NCBI GenBank assembly: GCA_007117185.1
Contig: SKHA01000164.1
Coordinates: 1 to 9,573 of the forward strand
DNA from: Spirochaeta sp.
GTDB taxonomy: Bacteria > Spirochaetota > Spirochaetia > DSM-27196 > Alkalispirochaetaceae
Length of the DNA: 9,573 bases
Direction of reading: 5' to 3'
Positions within the stretch are counted from its first letter, which is position 1. Every line of letters starts with the position of its first letter. This document shows positions 6,196-9,573 of this stretch, in pieces. The notes below the pieces were generated by a model that saw nothing but the letters and a program-made list of their open reading frames with translations, was not told the origin of the DNA and did no database searches. The translations under genes were made by a program, and so were the position numbers.

Positions 6196-7221
6196 ATGAA
6201 GCGAATCGTACTGTTTCTGTTGATCGCGGTTCTGGCCGTCACAATGGCCAGCGCAGCGGGGCGCCCCGAAGCGGGAACCCAGAGTAACCGGATCACCGCC
6301 TACACCACCCTGGATGAGCAATTGGCCCGGGAGGTGTTCAACGCTTTTACCGCCGAGACGGGGATCCAGGTGGACTACGTCCGCCTTTCCACCGGTGAAG
6401 CGGTGGCCAGAATTGAGGCAGAGCGGGCCAACCCGCAGGCCAGCATCTGGTTCGGCGGCGTCGGCATCGGCCATATCGAGGCCAAAGACAAAGGTCTCAC
6501 CCAGCCCTACCAGAGCCCGGCAGCAACGATGCCGCCGCAGTTCCGTGACCCCGACTATTATTGGCACGGCATCTACGCGGGTATGCTCTCATTCGCCAGC
6601 AACAACAACGTGATGCAGCGCCTGGGCGCGCAGCCCCCCCGGAGCTGGGAAGACCTGACCAACCCGGTCTACCGCAATCAGATCCAGATGGCCAACCCCG
6701 GATCATCCGGAACGTCCTATAACGTGCTGGCTACAATGGTACAGCTCCTGGGCGAGGACGCTGCGTTCGATTACATGGCCCGCATGGATGCGAATATCAC
6801 CCAGTACACCCGCTCCGGGTCAGCTCCCGGTCGTAACGCCGCCCTGGGCGAAGTTGGCGTAGCTATCGGTTACTCCCACGACATCGTACGGCTCATCTCC
6901 GAGGGCTACCCCCTCACCCTGACCTTCCCCAGTGAAGGTGCCGGGTTCGAGGTCGCGGCGATCTCCCTGATCGCCAACGGCCCTGCGGACCAGCAGGACG
7001 CCGCACGGCGCCTTCTGGACTGGGGTCTCGGTGAGACCGCCGCGCGGTTGTACGCCACCCAGTTCGTCGTCCCCTTCGTGGACGTACCCCTGGCGCAGGG
7101 CGCAGTTCCCATCAGCCAGGTCAACGTGATCGACCAGGATGACGTCTGGGCCGCCGCCGAGCGCTCCCGCCTGGTGGACAAGTGGAACGATATTATCGGG
7201 TCTTCCGCCCGAACTGAGTAG
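6196..7221 (+). CDS. Periplasmic substrate-binding protein of an AfuA/FbpA-type ABC importer
   Basis: This is a 341-residue solute-binding protein (family 1). An N-terminal signal peptide (KR, hydrophobic core, ASA at 18-20) predicts signal peptidase I cleavage and a soluble extracytoplasmic protein; there is no lipobox Cys. The body has TAYTTLD (34-40), GIYAGMLSFASNN, SWEDLTNPVYR (150-160), MANPGSSGTSYN, QYTRSGSAP (203-211) and AIGYSHDI (223-230). Ferric-binding FbpA proteins have a pair of Tyr ligands in the later region; here that segment is SHD instead, arguing against bare Fe3+. From memory, AfuA contacts hexose-phosphate through His205, Asp206 and Glu229; H228, D229 and E252 here have identical mutual spacing. 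I infer a phosphorylated or polar small organic ligand, possibly a sugar phosphate. The permease and ATPase genes follow directly. Confidence 0.9.
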   Translation: MKRIVLFLLIAVLAVTMASAAGRPEAGTQSNRITAYTTLDEQLAREVFNAFTAETGIQVDYVRLSTGEAVARIEAERANPQASIWFGGVGIGHIEAKDKGLTQPYQSPAATMPPQFRDPDYYWHGIYAGMLSFASNNNVMQRLGAQPPRSWEDLTNPVYRNQIQMANPGSSGTSYNVLATMVQLLGEDAAFDYMARMDANITQYTRSGSAPGRNAALGEVGVAIGYSHDIVRLISEGYPLTLTFPSEGAGFEVAAISLIANGPADQQDAARRLLDWGLGETAARLYATQFVVPFVDVPLAQGAVPISQVNVIDQDDVWAAAERSRLVDKWNDIIGSSARTE

Positions 7222-7230
7222 TCTTTCCTC

Positions 7231-7259
7231 CCGGGGTCGCCGCGGCGCGGCGACCCCGG
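7231..7259 (+). terminator. 13-bp perfect hairpin between binding-protein and permease genes
   Basis: CCGGGGTCGCCGC (7231-7243) and its exact reverse complement GCGGCGACCCCGG (7247-7259) are separated by only 3 nt; realistically this is a 12-bp stem with a 5-nt loop. It begins 9 nt after the binding-protein stop. The following bases are pyrimidine-rich (ATCTCTTCTCT) rather than a clean U-run. This is probably a leaky terminator or 3'-end stabiliser that gives more binding protein than permease, as is known for many importer operons. Confidence 0.75.
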
Positions 7260-7278
7260 ATCTCTTCTCTGAACTTGC

Positions 7279-7294
7279 GAGGTACAAACCAGTG
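7279..7294 (+). promoter_or_regulatory. Ribosome-binding site and GTG start of the permease gene
   Basis: GAGG at 7279-7282 precedes a GTG at 7292-7294 by 9 nt. This fixes the start downstream of the hairpin and excludes the longer in-frame extension into the preceding gene. A moderate SD and GTG start agree with lower permease than binding-protein output. Confidence 0.65.
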
Positions 7295-8956
7295 TCGACA
7301 AAAGCACAGAATCGGGCAATCCTGAGGGAACCGGCGGTGGTGGCGGTCATCATCATGATGTTTCTCCTGCTGGGGTTGTTCATCCTCTATCCGATCTTCG
7401 CTGTACTTCGACTGAGTCTGAGTCAACAGGGCTCCTTCTCAGTGGAGGTATATCGCGAACTGTTCAACCGCCCACGGTATCTGCGGTCCATAACTAACAG
7501 TGTACTCCTCGGGGCAGTGGTGGCGACGATCGCGACGTTCGTCGGGTTCGTGTTCGCCTTCGCCATCTATCGCGGAGGGATCAAGGGTCGCCGCTTCTTC
7601 CAGACGATGGCAATCCTGCCGATCATCTCACCGCCGTTCATGTTTGCCCTCTCGGTGATTCTGCTCTTCGGCAGAAACGGGCTCATCACCGCCCGCTTGC
7701 TGGGGCTGGACACCTCCGGGCTCTATGGCCTGCCCGGTCTGATACTTGTACAGACGGTGAACCTCTTTCCCATCGCCTACCTCACCCTGAGCGGGATCCT
7801 GCAGAACATAGACCCTGACCTCGAGACAGGAGCGATGAATCTCGGCGCGTCCCGGTTCACCGTGTTCCGAACGATCACCGTCCCCCTGGCTGTACCCGGA
7901 ATCCTTGCCAGCTGGCTGGTGGTCTTCGTCACCTCCATGACCGACTTCGGTAACCCCATCATGATCGGCGGAAGCTTCGACGTGCTTTCAGTGCAGGCGT
8001 ACCTGGAGTTCACCGGTATGGGCAATCTGCCCCGTGGTGCCGCTCTGGCGGTGCTGCTTCTGATTCCCACCGTCCTGGTGTACTTCCTGCAACGGGCCAT
8101 CATGAAGCGGGGGTCCTACGCGACAGTCACCGGAAAGTCCTCCCGTCGGGGCCGTCCCAACACCGGACCGGGCATGCAGGCGGCGCTGATGACGTTCTGT
8201 CTGGCCATTACCGGGCTGGTTGTCCTCTTCTACGGAACGATCATCGTGGGCAGCTTTGTGAAGCTCTGGGGGGTAGACTGGAGTTTTACCCTGGACCACT
8301 TTTCCTACAGCTGGGACGTCGGATTTGTGACCCTGCGCAACACCATCATGCTGGCGCTCATCGCCACGCCACTGACCGCGTTTATGGGGATGATCATCGC
8401 CTTTCTGACGATGCGCAAGCATTTCCCCGGCCGCAACGCCCTCTCGCTGCTCTCGCTGCTGAGCTACGCCATTCCCGGGACGGCCATCGGTATCGGCTAT
8501 GTCCTGGCGTTCAACGCCGCGCCGTTCCGCTGGTCCGGAACCGCGTTCATCCTGGTAACGGCCTACGTCTTCCGCAACGTCCCCATCGCGGTGGAAAGCG
8601 GCATCGCCGCGCTCAAGCAGATCTCGGCCGAGATCGAGGAATCCTCCACCAACCTCGGGGCCACCAGTTCCCAGACGTTCCGTCAGGTGACCCTGCCGCT
8701 GATCAAACCGGCGTTTTTCGCCGGGGCAACGTTCACCTTTGTCCGCAGCATGACCGCCATCAGCGCGATCATCTTCCTCGTCTCAGCACGGTGGAACCAC
8801 GTGACGGTTCTGATCCTGGCGCAGACGGAGATCCTCCGACTCGGTGTGGCGTCGGTGATGTCCACCATTCTCATCATCGTGATCATGGGGTTCATTTACC
8901 TGATCATGAAGGCGACCGGTCTCAAACGGGATCAGATTTTCTCTTCGGCCCAGTAG
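7292..8956 (+). CDS. Fused double-domain ABC permease (AfuB/FbpB type)
   Basis: This is a 554-residue integral membrane protein with two BPD-type permease halves in one chain, about 12 transmembrane helices by inspection. The first half starts with a helix in VVAVIIMMFLLLGLFILYP. EAA coupling loops, which contact the ATPase, are visible in both halves: ETGAMNLGAS at 178-187 with downstream VPLAVPG, and EESSTNLGAT from 449 with LPLIKPAF. A basic linker (KRGSY...SSRRGR) near 270-290 separates the halves. Start choice: the frame stays open upstream into the binding-protein gene, but GTG 7292 has GAGG (7279-7282) at 9 nt spacing, lies after the hairpin and gives the expected cytoplasmic N-terminus. 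The fused architecture is that of the FbpB/AfuB/SfuB group. It would form the membrane channel for the binding protein upstream. Confidence 0.93.
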   Translation: MSTKAQNRAILREPAVVAVIIMMFLLLGLFILYPIFAVLRLSLSQQGSFSVEVYRELFNRPRYLRSITNSVLLGAVVATIATFVGFVFAFAIYRGGIKGRRFFQTMAILPIISPPFMFALSVILLFGRNGLITARLLGLDTSGLYGLPGLILVQTVNLFPIAYLTLSGILQNIDPDLETGAMNLGASRFTVFRTITVPLAVPGILASWLVVFVTSMTDFGNPIMIGGSFDVLSVQAYLEFTGMGNLPRGAALAVLLLIPTVLVYFLQRAIMKRGSYATVTGKSSRRGRPNTGPGMQAALMTFCLAITGLVVLFYGTIIVGSFVKLWGVDWSFTLDHFSYSWDVGFVTLRNTIMLALIATPLTAFMGMIIAFLTMRKHFPGRNALSLLSLLSYAIPGTAIGIGYVLAFNAAPFRWSGTAFILVTAYVFRNVPIAVESGIAALKQISAEIEESSTNLGATSSQTFRQVTLPLIKPAFFAGATFTFVRSMTAISAIIFLVSARWNHVTVLILAQTEILRLGVASVMSTILIIVIMGFIYLIMKATGLKRDQIFSSAQ

Positions 8957-8983
8957 GGTCCGGATACAGGCAAGGAGCACAAT

Positions 8984-9573
8984 ATGAGTGAAAACTATCT
9001 GGAACTGAAAAACCTGGTGAAAGATTTCGTCGACGGGCGGGGCGAAACGGTCCGCGCGGTAGACGATATCTCCCTGACGATAAAGAAAGGCGAGTTCGTG
9101 ACGCTGCTGGGCCCCTCGGGCTGCGGCAAGACCACGACCCTGCGGATGATAGCGGGGTTCGAGCACGCCACCTCCGGCCTGATCGAGCTGGAAGGCAAGG
9201 ATATCTCCGCCGTTGCCCCGTACAAGCGCAACATGCCTATGGTCTTCCAGAGTTACGCCCTCTTTCCTCACATGACCATCTTCGACAACGTCGCCTACGG
9301 TCTCAAACTGCGGAACGTCCCCCGGGAACAGATTCAATCCAGCGTGGCCGAAGCGTGCCGGATGGTAAACCTGGTGGGAGTCGAGAAGCGCTACCCCGGT
9401 GAGCTCTCCGGCGGTCAGCAGCAGCGAGTGGCCCTGGCCCGAGCGCTGGTTCTGAAGCCGGAGATCATCCTCTTCGACGAACCGCTCTCAAACCTGGACG
9501 CCAAACTGCGCATCCAGACCAGAACGGAGATCAAGCGGGTTCAGCAGGCCATGGGCGTCACCGCGCTGTACGT
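8984..9573 (+). CDS. ABC transporter ATP-binding protein (FbpC/AfuC type), 3'-truncated by the window edge
   Basis: The ATG at 8984 follows AAGGAG (8972-8977) at 6 nt spacing and lies 27 bp after the permease stop, so it is the third gene of the importer operon. 196 complete residues are visible: Walker A GPSGCGKTT 43-51, Q-loop Q89 in VFQSYALFPH, signature LSGGQ 141-145, Walker B IILFDE 161-166 with E166, and D-loop SNLDAKLR. The window ends just before the expected H-loop, so the His switch and C-terminal TOBE region cannot be checked. It should energise the fused permease. It closely resembles the ATPase at 3482-4585 in protein and, in places, exact nucleotide sequence, although that gene belongs to the kinase-regulator operon. 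Confidence 0.93.
   Translation, partial: MSENYLELKNLVKDFVDGRGETVRAVDDISLTIKKGEFVTLLGPSGCGKTTTLRMIAGFEHATSGLIELEGKDISAVAPYKRNMPMVFQSYALFPHMTIFDNVAYGLKLRNVPREQIQSSVAEACRMVNLVGVEKRYPGELSGGQQQRVALARALVLKPEIILFDEPLSNLDAKLRIQTRTEIKRVQQAMGVTALY

Noticed and set aside
7139..7291. In-frame N-terminal extension of the permease into the binding-protein gene
   Set aside because: It overlaps the end of a well-supported gene, runs through the hairpin, and encodes Ser/Pro-rich sequence unlike permeases; GTG 7292 has a ribosome-binding site.

Overview
This GC-rich bacterial window is tightly packed: eight protein genes, short intergenic gaps, and no tRNA, rRNA, CRISPR or mobile-element signal that I could see. 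Taxonomy cannot be fixed from sequence alone. The pairing of a CobW-type GTPase with a URO-D-family methyltransferase, next to an Afu/Fbp-type ABC transporter, fits a free-living anaerobe or facultative anaerobe. A high-GC spirochaete is one tentative possibility.

Layout. (1) Bases 1-2249, plus strand: a CobW/COG0523 GTPase, cut at its 5' end, followed after 26 bp by a URO-D (MtaA/CmuA-like) methyltransferase with a C-terminal thioredoxin/glutaredoxin-like domain carrying a CAAC motif. They look like the end of a corrinoid-dependent methyl-transfer operon. (2) Bases 2250-2376: an extremely GC-rich gap with several hairpins, between convergent genes. (3) Bases 2377-3369, minus strand: an aldo/keto reductase of the Kv-beta-like group. 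(4) Bases 3370-3481: a divergent promoter region. Both genes have a -10-like hexamer exactly 6 nt from the ATG and a shared GCGGTTT heptamer near -35, in mirrored orientation, which suggests two leaderless transcripts. (5) Bases 3482-6113, plus strand: an ABC ATPase, a short histidine kinase and an OmpR-type response regulator, coupled by GTGA and ATGA stop/start overlaps. (6) Bases 6196-9573, plus strand: a periplasmic binding protein, a fused double permease and a second ABC ATPase, cut by the window end. The arrangement is that of AfuABC/FbpABC importers.

How the parts may work together. The kinase has one transmembrane helix and no extracytoplasmic sensor domain. It is translationally joined to an ABC ATPase that has no permease of its own in that operon. 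A complete importer follows at once, and its ATPase closely resembles the orphan one. The binding protein has a His-Asp pair and a Glu at the same relative spacing as the sugar-contacting residues I recall for AfuA (hexose-phosphate binding), and it lacks the paired Tyr of ferric-binding proteins. The most interesting inference is a transporter-coupled two-component system, in which the orphan ATPase passes transport status to a sensor-less kinase and the regulator controls the importer. A 19-bp dyad upstream of the binding-protein gene is a candidate operator. A 13-bp perfect hairpin between the binding-protein and permease genes is probably a differential-expression element.
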